A stretch of DNA of 64,000 nt from an uncultured Cellvibrionales bacterium (GTDB taxonomy: Bacteria > Pseudomonadota > Gammaproteobacteria > Pseudomonadales > Cellvibrionaceae). The notes beneath the pieces were generated by a model. It made no database searches. It was not told where the DNA came from and saw nothing but the letters and a program-made list of their open reading frames with translations. The stretch covers positions 1-64,000 of the forward strand of contig CAJWBQ010000013.1 in the NCBI GenBank assembly GCA_913020115.1, read 5' to 3'. Positions 8,508-18,000 of this stretch are shown here, one piece after another. Positions within the stretch are counted from its first letter, which is position 1. Each line of letters begins with the position of its first letter. The translations under genes and the position numbers were made by a program.

Positions 8508-9488
8508 ATGAACCCAAGTCATCAACATGCACTAAAGGTTGTAGCTAAGACCTCAGCGACAATTGCTTTGGTATCCACAACGCTCTCCACTCACGCGGAG
8601 CCAGTAAGTCAGTTAACCCCCGCAGGCTGGCTGCCACATTTTGAAAGTATGATTGCCCTCGCCATTGTTGTTACAGCGGCGTTGATCGCCACATTGCTGA
8701 ACCATCCGCAGCCCAAAACACGGGCAGCCGGAACAGTCCTTGCGGCACTGTCTTGTTTTGGGCTGGTCGCGTGGTTTGTCGCGGCACTCAGTACCGGTGT
8801 GATAGCCGAGCCAAAGGCTTTCCAAGTTCCCATGGACGGCGCTAAACCTGCGCTGCTTTGGATTCAAATAGTGCTTGCTTTTGCAGGAGGCGTCGCCCTA
8901 CTCTTCACGGTAAAGCAGCAACTCAAAACCAGTAGCGAATTAAAACTTTCCCATGCAAATGAAGCCGAACGCTATGGTCGCACTTCTCGAATTCTGCATT
9001 GGACTACCGCGATTCTTTTTATCTTTATGATTCCCACGGGAATTTTTTCCTCTATGATTCCGGAGGATGCCTGGTTTCGGACAGAATATAACGTGGTGCA
9101 CAAGACCATCGGGTTTATCCTGTTTGCGCTAGTGGTGGTTAGATTGATTTGGAACCGACGTTCAAAACGCCCTAGGTTGAGCAAAGCACTAAAACCGAGC
9201 GAGCGTACACTCGCTCACATCGCCCATATTATGCTTTATGGTTTAATGCTGGCCCTGCCGATAACCGGCTATTTGATGACGAGTTTTCACGGCTATTCGT
9301 CCTATTTCTTTTTTATTGAGATGGAACCTTTTTTACCGGAAAGCAAAGCTTATATCGTGTGGGGTTTGTTTCATAAATACCTATTGCAGTATGTTATCTA
9401 TATCGTCTTAGGCTCCCATATTTTAGGATCGTTGAAGCACCACTTTGTGGACAAGCATAAGGATGCTTTAGGGCGGATGGTGTCGTGA
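8508..9488 (+). CDS. Cytochrome b561 family membrane protein with N-terminal membrane extension
   Basis: The C-terminal 180 residues (about 150-326) match di-heme cytochrome b561 of the CybB type. Four helices carry the expected histidines: RILHWTTAILF, VVHKTIGFILF, AHIAHIMLYG, and the last helix with HKYLLQYV and LGSHILG. Such proteins pass electrons from quinol or other donors at the inner membrane. The first 145 residues add a signal-like segment and about three further helices, roughly twice the length of plain b561 proteins. A divergent LysR gene suggests inducible expression. RBS AGGAGTGAGC precedes the ATG. Confidence 0.85.
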   Translation: MNPSHQHALKVVAKTSATIALVSTTLSTHAEPVSQLTPAGWLPHFESMIALAIVVTAALIATLLNHPQPKTRAAGTVLAALSCFGLVAWFVAALSTGVIAEPKAFQVPMDGAKPALLWIQIVLAFAGGVALLFTVKQQLKTSSELKLSHANEAERYGRTSRILHWTTAILFIFMIPTGIFSSMIPEDAWFRTEYNVVHKTIGFILFALVVVRLIWNRRSKRPRLSKALKPSERTLAHIAHIMLYGLMLALPITGYLMTSFHGYSSYFFFIEMEPFLPESKAYIVWGLFHKYLLQYVIYIVLGSHILGSLKHHFVDKHKDALGRMVS

Positions 9489-9714
9489 GCTTTACATAGC
9501 CTGACAATGTGTTATCCGGACTCATTCTAGAACGAAAAGACCTATTAATTGCTTAGAGAAAATCATGTGAAATCAATTGCCTGCAATTGGTTTCCAACTT
9601 AACTTGTTGCCATGGATTCTGTATTATCACCATTCCCAATAGTATTGCTGTTTGCTCATGAACGTCAGCAAGCAGCCTCTATTTTTAATAGTCGTTAATG
9701 TGACAGGTAAATCG

Positions 9715-10602
9715 ATGAAACGAATCTTATTATTTATTATGACCAACATAGCCATTATGGTCGTATTGAGTATTACGCTTAGACTGCTGGGTGTCGACAG
9801 CATACTGGCTGAAAACAACTCTGACCTGAACATCCAGGCGCTAGTCATACTTTCAGGCGTTATAGGTTTTGGCGGGTCGTTCATTTCTCTGCTGATCTCG
9901 AAATGGATGGCGAAACGTATGACCGGTGCGGTAGTGATTACCAGCCCAAGTAGCAACATGGAGAAGTGGCTAGTAAGCACGGTCGAAAAACAAGCGAAAA
10001 TTGTTGGTATCAACATGCCTGAAGTGGCAATTTTCCCAACACAGGCAATGAATGCTTTTGCCACCGGGGCATCTAAAAATAAGGCCTTGATGGCGGTGTC
10101 TCAGGGCTTGCTGGACAACATGTCGCAAGGTGAGATCGAGGCCGTTGTCGGGCATGAAATGAGCCATATTGCCAATGGAGATATGGTAACGCTGGCATTG
10201 ATACAGGGAGTGGTTAATACTTTTGTTGTGTTTTTATCTCGTGTTATTGGACATATTGTCGATCGCGTAATTTTGAAAAACAATCAGGGGCATGGAATCG
10301 GCTACTTTGTGACGGTAATGATTGCGCAAGTTGTCTTATCATTTCTGGCATCAACCATTGTGATGTATTTTTCCAGAAAACGTGAATTCATAGCTGACAC
10401 AGGTGGTGCCGATTTAGCAGGGCATCAGAATATGATCAGTGCGCTTAACAGGCTTGGTCAAGTGCAAGCTGAGCCGCTACCGGAACAAATGGCTGCCTTT
10501 GGTATCAATGACAAGGGCGGGGTTATGGCATTATTTTCATCACACCCACCTATTGAAGCCAGAATCAAAGCCCTGAAAGAGCGAGCGAAGAGAGGCTCTT
10601 GA
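9715..10602 (+). CDS. htpX: HtpX-like membrane metalloprotease
   Basis: An M48-family inner-membrane zinc protease that degrades misfolded membrane proteins, working beside FtsH in E. coli. Starting at the ATG at 9715 gives 295 residues, close to E. coli HtpX, with MKRILLFIMTN as the first helix; an upstream frame to 9652 would add 21 residues without an expected counterpart. The zinc site is His147-Glu148-x2-His151 (HEMSH), and the third ligand Glu lies in SRKREFIADTGG. Helices: about 4-24, 38-60, 158-180 and 193-213. It appears monocistronic. Expression in relatives is usually envelope-stress controlled; no regulator is visible here. Confidence 0.95.
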   Translation: MKRILLFIMTNIAIMVVLSITLRLLGVDSILAENNSDLNIQALVILSGVIGFGGSFISLLISKWMAKRMTGAVVITSPSSNMEKWLVSTVEKQAKIVGINMPEVAIFPTQAMNAFATGASKNKALMAVSQGLLDNMSQGEIEAVVGHEMSHIANGDMVTLALIQGVVNTFVVFLSRVIGHIVDRVILKNNQGHGIGYFVTVMIAQVVLSFLASTIVMYFSRKREFIADTGGADLAGHQNMISALNRLGQVQAEPLPEQMAAFGINDKGGVMALFSSHPPIEARIKALKERAKRGS

Positions 10603-10935
10603 GGTCATGTGAGCTTCAATCAAACCGCTATTGGGAATTGGTTTTTGTATAGCTAACAAATATTTGAGGCCGGTTCGGGTCAGCTTCGACAACAGTCGCT
10701 GCTCGTTCCCTATATCGGCTATAAGTCTGACTACCGACAATCACCTACGACTCGCGATCAATCCCGTAATGGTCCACTAACGTGCTAATAGCGCCCGCCT
10801 TCCAGCCAATTCGTCGAGATCACTGCTGCCCGCTCTGTGGTTTGGCCCCAGTTTTACAGACCACCCAACACAATGGCAAATTGTGAGTTGTCACTCAAAC
10901 ATCCACTCGTAATAAAACCCGTGTAGCCATCTTTT
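10603..10935. other. Intergenic region between convergent genes
   Basis: No convincing gene, hairpin terminator or repeat seen. It separates htpX from the oppositely oriented flavoprotein gene. Confidence 0.4.
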
Positions 10936-11997
10936 CTAGTACAAGTTTTTTAAGTCATGCTTAACAATTGAGGATACGACTGTAGATTTAATTTTTCCGA
11001 GCAGGCCTTCCCCATTTATGTGGGCAGACAATGCCTTAGGAAAACTAGTTAATGTTCCCGGTTCTACATAGTTATTACCATCCCAAATAGCGCAATTTTT
11101 ATCATAATTTCCGACAACAAATATTGCTGAAGAAATACTAATAATAACAGCAAGTTTTGGTATTTTATTCTTAATAGCCAGTGAATTTAGTAACAGTGAG
11201 TCGTCACTAAGCTCAGCGGTGCCAGATACCGATAGGAACTTTTCCTGCCCGGGGATTACGACCAACAAACCCACTATTCTATTATTCAATATATTTCGAA
11301 GGCTAATGGCAACTTTGTTTCCAGGACGCTCGGCGAATACTATCGTGCGATCATCTTCGCACCGAAGAATGCCCTGAGGGTCGCCGCGAGGAGATAATTC
11401 GGTGCCTCCAGCGGGAGTCTCAGTGTGGAGGAAAAACAAAGACGCCTGCTGGAGAAACTCTTGCTTTTCCGCATCCAGCCGGTCTTGGGGACAACTGGCG
11501 TCAAGGCCGCTGTTTACCATGCCCTTGCTTTCCACGCTGAGATAAGAAGGATCCCAGAATTTAGCTCGTACAAAAGCTCTAGAACAGTGAAAATAGCTTG
11601 AGCGGACCAAAATTTCCATATAAGAGCAATCATCTGAAATTTGGCACTCGCCATTGACTCTGAAGCCGTGTCCCAAACCTGGAACTAAAAAGTAGAGGCT
11701 GCATTTAAAAGTAGCGAGTTTGGTGAAATTTGATCTAGAAACGTTGATAGACAGCTTACTCGATGGCGAGGTCTCAATGTTGACGTCTTTACAAGAAAAA
11801 ATCTTGAAACCTATATTCTGTGACGAGCTAGAAAATATGACAAACGCAGCAGACTCAATAAACTCAAGACTAAACTTGTCAAATGAATCTTTAATCCGAT
11901 TATCCAACACTGCTGGGTAAGTCGAAATTAATTCACGTAATTGAATTTCACTTTCTATTTTCGAATACATTCGACAACACTCCAGATTCTTGGCCAA
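10936..11997 (-). CDS. Tandem PPOX-fold flavoprotein-like protein (MSMEG_1061-like C-terminal half)
   Basis: A 353-residue protein. The second half (about 175-340) resembles FMN-binding pyridoxamine-phosphate-oxidase-like proteins: TELSPRGDPQGILR, RPGNKVAISLRNILNN, then VGLLVVIPG and a VSGTAELSDD strand. The first half has weak echoes of the same fold (a FLVPGLGHGFRVNGECQISDD segment) but lacks the SPRGD and RPGN motifs, so it looks like a degenerate duplicate. The likely role is a flavin- or heme-linked oxidoreductase of unknown substrate. It is divergent from the AraC-type regulator, with 89 bases between starts. Confidence 0.6.
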   Translation of the reverse strand: MAKNLECCRMYSKIESEIQLRELISTYPAVLDNRIKDSFDKFSLEFIESAAFVIFSSSSQNIGFKIFSCKDVNIETSPSSKLSINVSRSNFTKLATFKCSLYFLVPGLGHGFRVNGECQISDDCSYMEILVRSSYFHCSRAFVRAKFWDPSYLSVESKGMVNSGLDASCPQDRLDAEKQEFLQQASLFFLHTETPAGGTELSPRGDPQGILRCEDDRTIVFAERPGNKVAISLRNILNNRIVGLLVVIPGQEKFLSVSGTAELSDDSLLLNSLAIKNKIPKLAVIISISSAIFVVGNYDKNCAIWDGNNYVEPGTLTSFPKALSAHINGEGLLGKIKSTVVSSIVKHDLKNLY

Positions 11998-12086
11998 TAC
12001 TACTCTAGCTAGAGCTTTTGAGCCCTTTGCAGGATGTATGTTAGACTCGCGGGCCCCACTAGAAAAGCACCCATAGGCTCAAGTTA

Positions 12087-13112
12087 ATGGAAAATCGTCT
12101 CAGTCGTCTGAATTGTTCATCGGTGTCGGGGATTGCAGTGATCCACCTCGCTGACCAGCTTATTCAACAAGGCATCATTTCACGCTCTTGGCTTCACACG
12201 CATCAACCCTCAACAGCCAACGCGCTAAAAACTCTTGGAAAATCAGTTTCTGTACAAGCGTCGCTCGCAGAGCTACGCCTTCCTGAGCAGTCAATAATTG
12301 AACTATGGCGGGCGGCCGATGAGTTCAGCTATGATGCCATTGGTTTCGACATTGGCAGTAACTTAGATCTTCGAACACGTGGAATTCTTGTGAACTGGAT
12401 TAGCCACAGTGTCAACCTTGATCAAGCATTTGAGCGGTTCAGAAATCACATTGCGCTACTAAACCCATCAGAATTCTGGAGTGCGACAGAACAAGGAGAA
12501 GTGAACCTATATACATTTTGTTTTACCAACCCGGAACGGTACCCCAGAGCTGCATTAGAACGAAGTATGGTTGCGGCATTAACATGGGCAAATTATTTGA
12601 CGGGCAAGCAGGTAAAGGTCAAGTACTGTAAATTTCAATTTGAAGAACCAGCCTATAGCGTCCGATACCGAGACTTTTTTGGCCAGAATGTTCTTTTTAA
12701 TCAAGCTAATAATGTTATAGCGATAGACAAGGCCGAAATGAATGCCCCCCTTGTTAACGCAAATCCCGTAGTTGAGAAACTAGTTGAAACTCGGGTGGTA
12801 GAATTGATGAAGTCGCTTGCGACCTATCACCCATTCATCGAATCAGTCAATAAACTATTAGTTGGAAATTTGACGAAATTTAAACACGCCTCTGCGCTTA
12901 GCGAGCACTTGAACATGAGCAGAGCAACATTGTTCCGCAAGCTAAAATCACACGGAGTCACATTGCAGGAGTTACTTGAAGCTACTAGAAAACTGCAATA
13001 TGAGAGCGCAAAAAACCAAGGGATCTCTACTCAAGAAATAACGCAGATATTGGGGTATTCCGAGCCAAGCGCGTTATATAAAGCTGTAAAACGTTGGAAA
13101 ACCGACAAGTAA
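12087..13112 (+). CDS. AraC-family regulator with Arabinose_bd-type N-terminal domain
   Basis: A 341-residue protein. Residues about 20-210 resemble the N-terminal domain found in OruR/ArgR-like AraC regulators (FDIGSNLDLRTRGIL). The C-terminal AraC DNA-binding domain (about 235-338) has two helix-turn-helix units, the first with HLNMSRATLFRKLKSHGVT and the second with ILGYSEPSALYKAVKRW. It is divergent from the PPOX-like flavoprotein gene and probably controls it. The effector is unknown. Confidence 0.9.
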   Translation: MENRLSRLNCSSVSGIAVIHLADQLIQQGIISRSWLHTHQPSTANALKTLGKSVSVQASLAELRLPEQSIIELWRAADEFSYDAIGFDIGSNLDLRTRGILVNWISHSVNLDQAFERFRNHIALLNPSEFWSATEQGEVNLYTFCFTNPERYPRAALERSMVAALTWANYLTGKQVKVKYCKFQFEEPAYSVRYRDFFGQNVLFNQANNVIAIDKAEMNAPLVNANPVVEKLVETRVVELMKSLATYHPFIESVNKLLVGNLTKFKHASALSEHLNMSRATLFRKLKSHGVTLQELLEATRKLQYESAKNQGISTQEITQILGYSEPSALYKAVKRWKTDK

Positions 13113-13309
13113 TTATCGGGGCCTTCTAGGTGGCAAGACCCTAGTTTTCTGCACCATCGATAGTTTCTGAAAAAACCGCGAATTTCTCAAACAAATCAAT
13201 ATCGACCAATCACCCACCCCCTACTCCTTGTCACTAACCTGCCAATAGCAGACAGAAAAACATTCTTAACAGTGAACCAGCGTGTCGCTCGACGGCCAAT
13301 TACGTGCAT

Positions 13310-13897
13310 TCAAGTTGAGAGCCGAAGACCTTCGATAAATTGACGAACGGCAGCCTCCTGCTTCGCTACTGATGTAACAGGCTTTCCGTGCAGCATAGCC
13401 AATGCAGCTTCTGCGAGCATTGAGTTAATAAGCCGCGCAGCCAACTCAACTGAGGGAACCCACAACTCGCCAGCTGCGACCGCGCGATCAAGACTTAGCT
13501 TCATCAAAGAGAAGCTCGAACTGTCTTCCAACTCTCTAGCGCGCGCCCAACCAAGCACTCGAGGTGCCTGGCTGAGTAAAATAGATGCAACCTCAGGTCG
13601 CCGAACGGCGCGAAGCCATGCCAAACAAGCGGAAATGAGATTCTCGAGCGACGACTCGCTCTTTTTTCCGTGCTTCACCGCGTATTCGATAGACTCATTT
13701 GAAATGTCTATGAATACCGCTTCAAACAAGTCTTGTTTGTTCTGGAAGTGGTGATACAGGGCCCCACGAGATAGCCCTGTATATTTAAGAATATCGTTCG
13801 TGTGGGTTTTTTCGTAACCGTCACGAGAGAAATGCTCTCGGGCTGTGTTTATCAATTTTGCGCGAGTTGCGGCGCGTCGTTCAGCTTGTGTAGCCAT
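13310..13897 (-). CDS. TetR-family regulator
   Basis: A 195-residue repressor. The N-terminal domain is typical: RAKLINTAREHFSRDGYEKT, then YTGLSRGALYHHFQNKQDLF (to about residue 62). The C-terminal ligand domain is variable. It is divergent from a small SnoaL-like gene, and the gap holds a perfect 17-base dyad at 13947-13963, which fits its operator and predicts repression of both genes. The ligand is unknown. Confidence 0.92.
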   Translation of the reverse strand: MATQAERRAATRAKLINTAREHFSRDGYEKTHTNDILKYTGLSRGALYHHFQNKQDLFEAVFIDISNESIEYAVKHGKKSESSLENLISACLAWLRAVRRPEVASILLSQAPRVLGWARARELEDSSSFSLMKLSLDRAVAAGELWVPSVELAARLINSMLAEAALAMLHGKPVTSVAKQEAAVRQFIEGLRLST

Positions 13898-13946
13898 CGA
13901 AATACTTTACAGACCCCGTGTCGGTTTGATAGTGTGTCGCCCACAT

Positions 13947-13963
13947 ACCGACCCTTGGTCGGT
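13947..13963. promoter_or_regulatory. TetR operator, perfect dyad
   Basis: ACCGACC-CTT-GGTCGGT, seven-base perfect arms, lies between the divergent TetR and SnoaL-like genes, 26 bases before the latter's ATG. GGTCGGT half-sites are common for TetR repressors. The function is inferred from symmetry and place. Confidence 0.75.
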
Positions 13964-13988
13964 TTATACAAAATATTGGAGCTCTCTT

Positions 13989-14351
13989 ATGTTGAATTAC
14001 CCAGCATCACTTGATCACATGCTTGCCGCCTGGAACGAGCCCGAGCCGTCGTTAGTGCGCGGACACCTTGAGCGAGCCCTGACCCCAGGTATCCGGTTTG
14101 TAGACCCTTCAATCGATGTCATCGGAATAGATGGGTTCGAGGCAAATGTTCATGAAGTACAAGCCAAAATCCCAGGTGCCGTGTACTCTCGTACGAGTGA
14201 CATTGACGTTCAACACGGCTTCCATCGGTATCACTGGGCTATTCACCAAGATGGTGAGCTTATCATTCCTGGTTTCGATGTTACAGAAACCAATCAAGCC
14301 GGCCTTGTAGTCTGCGTGATTGGCTTCTTTGGCTCTATACCGGAATTGTAG
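13989..14351 (+). CDS. SnoaL/NTF2-like small protein
   Basis: About 120 residues from the ATG at 13989; a longer frame to 13845 would overlap the TetR gene and its operator. The pattern of an early LDHMLAAWNE helix, RFVDPSIDVIGIDGFEANVHEV, and later strands resembles the nuclear-transport-factor-2/SnoaL fold used by many small isomerases and hydrolases. No catalytic residues can be assigned. Its expression is probably controlled by the divergent TetR repressor. No gene follows it in the same direction. Confidence 0.65.
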   Translation: MLNYPASLDHMLAAWNEPEPSLVRGHLERALTPGIRFVDPSIDVIGIDGFEANVHEVQAKIPGAVYSRTSDIDVQHGFHRYHWAIHQDGELIIPGFDVTETNQAGLVVCVIGFFGSIPEL

Positions 14352-14598
14352 GCAAAGATTTCTCATGCCGGCCAAAAAAATTCAACTGGCAGAGTTTATT
14401 TCGAATTGGCTCGACTAGAGCGACCGAATCTAGCAGCATCGAATGAAATTCGAGCGAAAGATCCGTTATCGAAAGCAAAAATGGAGTCATATTTAACGGC
14501 TTCTGTGGTCAGGTACAAATTAACACCTCAAATTGCATTGAAAGTCGCTCTGTGCCAGCAGCGGTCATAAGGCAGCGTGAACATCAGAAAAACAGACA

Positions 14599-14660
14599 CT
14601 AGCAACGCCAAGCTAGACCGAACGCGCTTTTCGCGCGTCGGCTGAGCTTTTAGTTATGAG
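14599..14660. repeat. Imperfect hairpin resembling an integron attC site
   Basis: The core is ACGCGC-TTTTC-GCGCGT (14622-14638). It continues with unpaired bases as CCGA with TCGG, and AAGCT (14610-14614) with AGCTT (14645-14649), ending in AGTTATGA (14652-14659), close to the attC 3-prime core GTTRRRY but not exact. The opposite core (TAGCAAC) also departs from consensus. No integrase or second attC is seen, so this is tentative. Confidence 0.3.
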
Positions 14661-14883
14661 GACTGAATTCATGCTACTTTTCATTACAAATCAGATTCAT
14701 TTGATTTTCCGTGGAACTTCGTCTGATTGATACATTGATGTGTGTTTACTCAAGGCAAGACGTACAGTAGTTCGCAGGATTGGCAATAAGATGCGAACAA
14801 AGTTCGTAGTCGATACCGAACTCCTCGTTTGTGGATTGTCTAAAAGAGCCTTTATTTAGCTCTGGGGTTGCAAGGCGTAACCA

Positions 14884-14924
14884 GCCCCACCGCGACTCCA
14901 TCATGTATCGAGTCGCGGTGGGGC
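14884..14924. repeat. Perfect 15-bp inverted repeat
   Basis: GCCCCACCGCGACTC (14884-14898) pairs exactly with 14910-14924 around an 11-base loop. No T-run follows on either strand, so it is not a standard intrinsic terminator. It lies about 100 bases beyond the permease stop codon and could stabilise the operon's 3-prime end or be a remnant of a mobile element. Confidence 0.7.
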
Positions 14925-15023
14925 CCTCAGCAGCGGCGCAAAGATTTGACCTTACTAAAGATTCCATCCTGGAAAGGGGATGACTTTGTCGCTTAACTAC
15001 GTGAGAATTTACGTGTTTTAATG

Positions 15024-18000
15024 TTAAGCGCTCGCTTTATCTCTTCCGATACGATGTACCAAGAAATACAAGGCTGGTAAGACAACTAAGGTAAGTAAGG
15101 TAGAAGACACAATTCCTCCTATCACAACTGTTGCTAACGGCCTTTGTACCTCGGCGCCGGTGCCAACATTAAGGGCCATAGGGATAAAGCCTAAACTAGC
15201 CACTAACGCGGTCATTAACACTGGCCTTAGCCGCTGGCTAGCGCCTTCATTAATTGACGTTAACAAATTCTCTCCTTGCTCTCGCAACTCTCGAATAAAC
15301 GACATAAGAACAACGCCGTTCAACACCGCAACACCTGATAAGGCAATAAAACCTACCGCTGCCGAAATGGATAAAGGCATGTCTCTTAGCGCCAAGGCAA
15401 AGACGCCGCCCGTTAAAGCCAAAGGCACACCACTAAAAACGATTAGTGCATCTCTTATCGAGCCAAAGGCGCCATAAAGTAAGCCAATAATTAGCAACAA
15501 GGTTAATGGCACTACAAGCGTTAAACGCTGTGTGGCTGACTGCAACTGCTCAAAGGTTCCGCCGTATCCCAACCAATAGCCACTGGGTAAATCCAGCTGC
15601 TCATTCATTAGAATCTGCGTATCGGCAATAAAAGAGCCTAAGTCCCTCCCCTCAACGTTGGAGGTTACCACCACATTGCGCTTACCACTTTCGCGATTGA
15701 TTTGGTTAGGCCCTTGCAGAATTTTGATAGTCGCCACCTCACCTAAGGGCACATAGGCTAAATCAGGGTTGCTTTGTGCAGACAAGGGAATCGGCAAGCT
15801 AGCTAACACCGAAGGGTTCTGTCTAACCCCCTCTTCTAAGCGAACCAGTAATTTAAAGCGTTTGTCACCTTCATAAATTAACCCTGCTTGCATACCACCA
15901 ATGGAGGTTTGTAAAGCTTGCTGTAAATCGGCAACACTTAAACCTAGTAGAGCGAGATGATCGCGTTGCGGCTCTACCGAAATCATCGGCAAACCAGAGG
16001 TTTGCTCTACTCGTACATCTTTAGCGCCAGCAACACTGCCAAGTAGGTCTCTGGCTTTTTCGCCAGCAGCCTTGAGCACCTCTAAATCATCACCATAGAT
16101 ACGCACAGCCACATCTGATCTAACACCTGCAATCAGTTCATTAAACCGCATCTCTATCGGCTGGGTAAATTCATATTTGTTACCCGGTACAGCTTCTACC
16201 GCTTTGCGCAACTCCGCAATAAACATCTCCTTGGTTTTATTGGGGTTTGGCCACTCACTTTTGGGTTTTAAAATCAAAAACGTATCGGCAACATTAGGCG
16301 GCATAGGGTCAGTCGCCACCTCGGGAGTGCCGATTTTCGAAAACACATGCTGTACTTCTTTAAACTCAGCGATCACCTTTTCCAGTTGCATTTGCATGGT
16401 AACTGACTGTTCCATGCCGGTGCCAGGAATACGTAATGCGTGTAAGGCCACATCGTGCTCATCCAATTTCGGCAAAAACTCCGTACCCAAACGGGAAGCT
16501 TGAAAGACGCTAATAGCTAGCAATAGCATCGCTCCTACTAACATCCACAAAGGCCTCTTCAAAGACAGAGTTAACAAAGGCTTATACAACTGCCGAGCTT
16601 TTAGCATTAAGCGGTTTTCTTCTTCATGCACTTTGCCAGAAACTAAAATGGCAACTGCAGCAGGCACAAAGGTGATGGAAAAAACCAGCGCCCCTAATAA
16701 CGCTGCCACAACAGTGAAAGCCATAGGATGAAACATTTTCCCCTCTACGCCATTGAGTGCGAAAATTGGCAAGTACACCAGCATGATGATAAACACACCA
16801 AACACAGCTGGCGTGAAAACTTCTTTGGTACTGCCCCTCACTTCATCCAAACGCTCCTTCAGCGATAGTAACCTGCCCAGACGCTGCTGCGCTAAACCTA
16901 ATCGACGCAGCGCGTTTTCAACCACGATAACCGCACCGTCGACGATCAAGCCAAAATCTATCGCCCCCAAGCTCATTAAATTGCCTGACACTCTTTGGTT
17001 GACCATACCGGTAATTGCAAACAGCATACTTAAGGGAATTACCAAGGCAACAATAAAGGCAGCACGAATGTTTCCCAGTAGGGCAAATAACACGGCGATA
17101 ACTAACACCGCACCTTCGAACAAATTCTTCTGCACGGTAGTAATTGTTTTATCAACCAAGTTAGTTCGGTTATAAAGCGCGACGGCAGTTACCCCGTCTG
17201 GCAAACTATTGTTGATCACCGACAATTGTTTAGCAACGGCCTGTGATACCACGCGACTGTTTTCACCTAGTAGCATAAACGCAGTACCTAATACCACTTC
17301 ACTACCATCTTTGGTTGCAGCACCGGTGCGTAACTCTTTACCATAAAAGACCTTGGCCACATCTTTTATTCTTACTGGCGCATCATCGCGTTTAGCCACG
17401 ACCACATTAGCAATGTCTTCTAAACGACTTAGCTGGCCAGGTGATCGCACCAGCCACTGCTCTCCATTGCGCTCTATATAGCCCGCTCCCGTGTTAATAT
17501 TGTTTCGTTTTAGGGCCTGAACCACTTCATCAATGGTAATTTTATACGCCAACAACTGATTGATATTTGGGGCTACTTGATACTCTCGCTCAAAGCCACC
17601 AATACTATTTATTTCAGTAATACCCGGCACTTTGACTAACTGCGGTCGAATAATCCAATCTTGAATAGTTCTTAAATCTTCTGACGAGTAGGCACTGCCA
17701 TCGGATTTCATGGCATCTTTTTCGGTTTGCACCACATAGGTAAAAATCTCACCCAAGCCGCTGGCGATTGGACCTAAAGCGGGCTCAACAGTGCGGGGTA
17801 AATCTCCGCGTATCGTTTGCAGCCGCTCACTGATTTGCTGCCGAGCCCAGTAGATGTCGGTTCCCTCTTGAAATATCACTGTGACCTGCGACAATCCATA
17901 ACGAGACAAAGAGCGGGTGTAATCCAGCTTAGGTAAACCGGACATCGCATTCTCTACCAGATAGGTAATACGCTGCTCCGTCTCTAAGGGCGAATAACCC

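Larger units (their letters stand above)
14352..15023. other. Gene-free region with two hairpins
   Basis: A 672-base gap after the SnoaL-like gene and before the end of the metal-efflux permease gene. It contains the attC-like hairpin at 14599-14660 and the perfect stem at 14884-14924, both listed separately. A third dyad, GCTTAAC (14991-14997) with GTTAAGC (15023-15029), brackets the permease stop codon. A 73-codon frame at 14746-14967 on the minus strand has no family resemblance and runs through the stem. Confidence 0.5.

Noticed and set aside
14746..14967. 73-codon minus-strand frame
   Set aside because: No family match or RBS, and it contains the 15-bp stem, whose symmetry rather than coding would explain it.
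14991..15029. GCTTAAC/GTTAAGC as an integron attC site
   Set aside because: Cores fit RYYYAAC and GTTRRRY but the span of 39 bases is shorter than any known attC and the middle is not palindromic.
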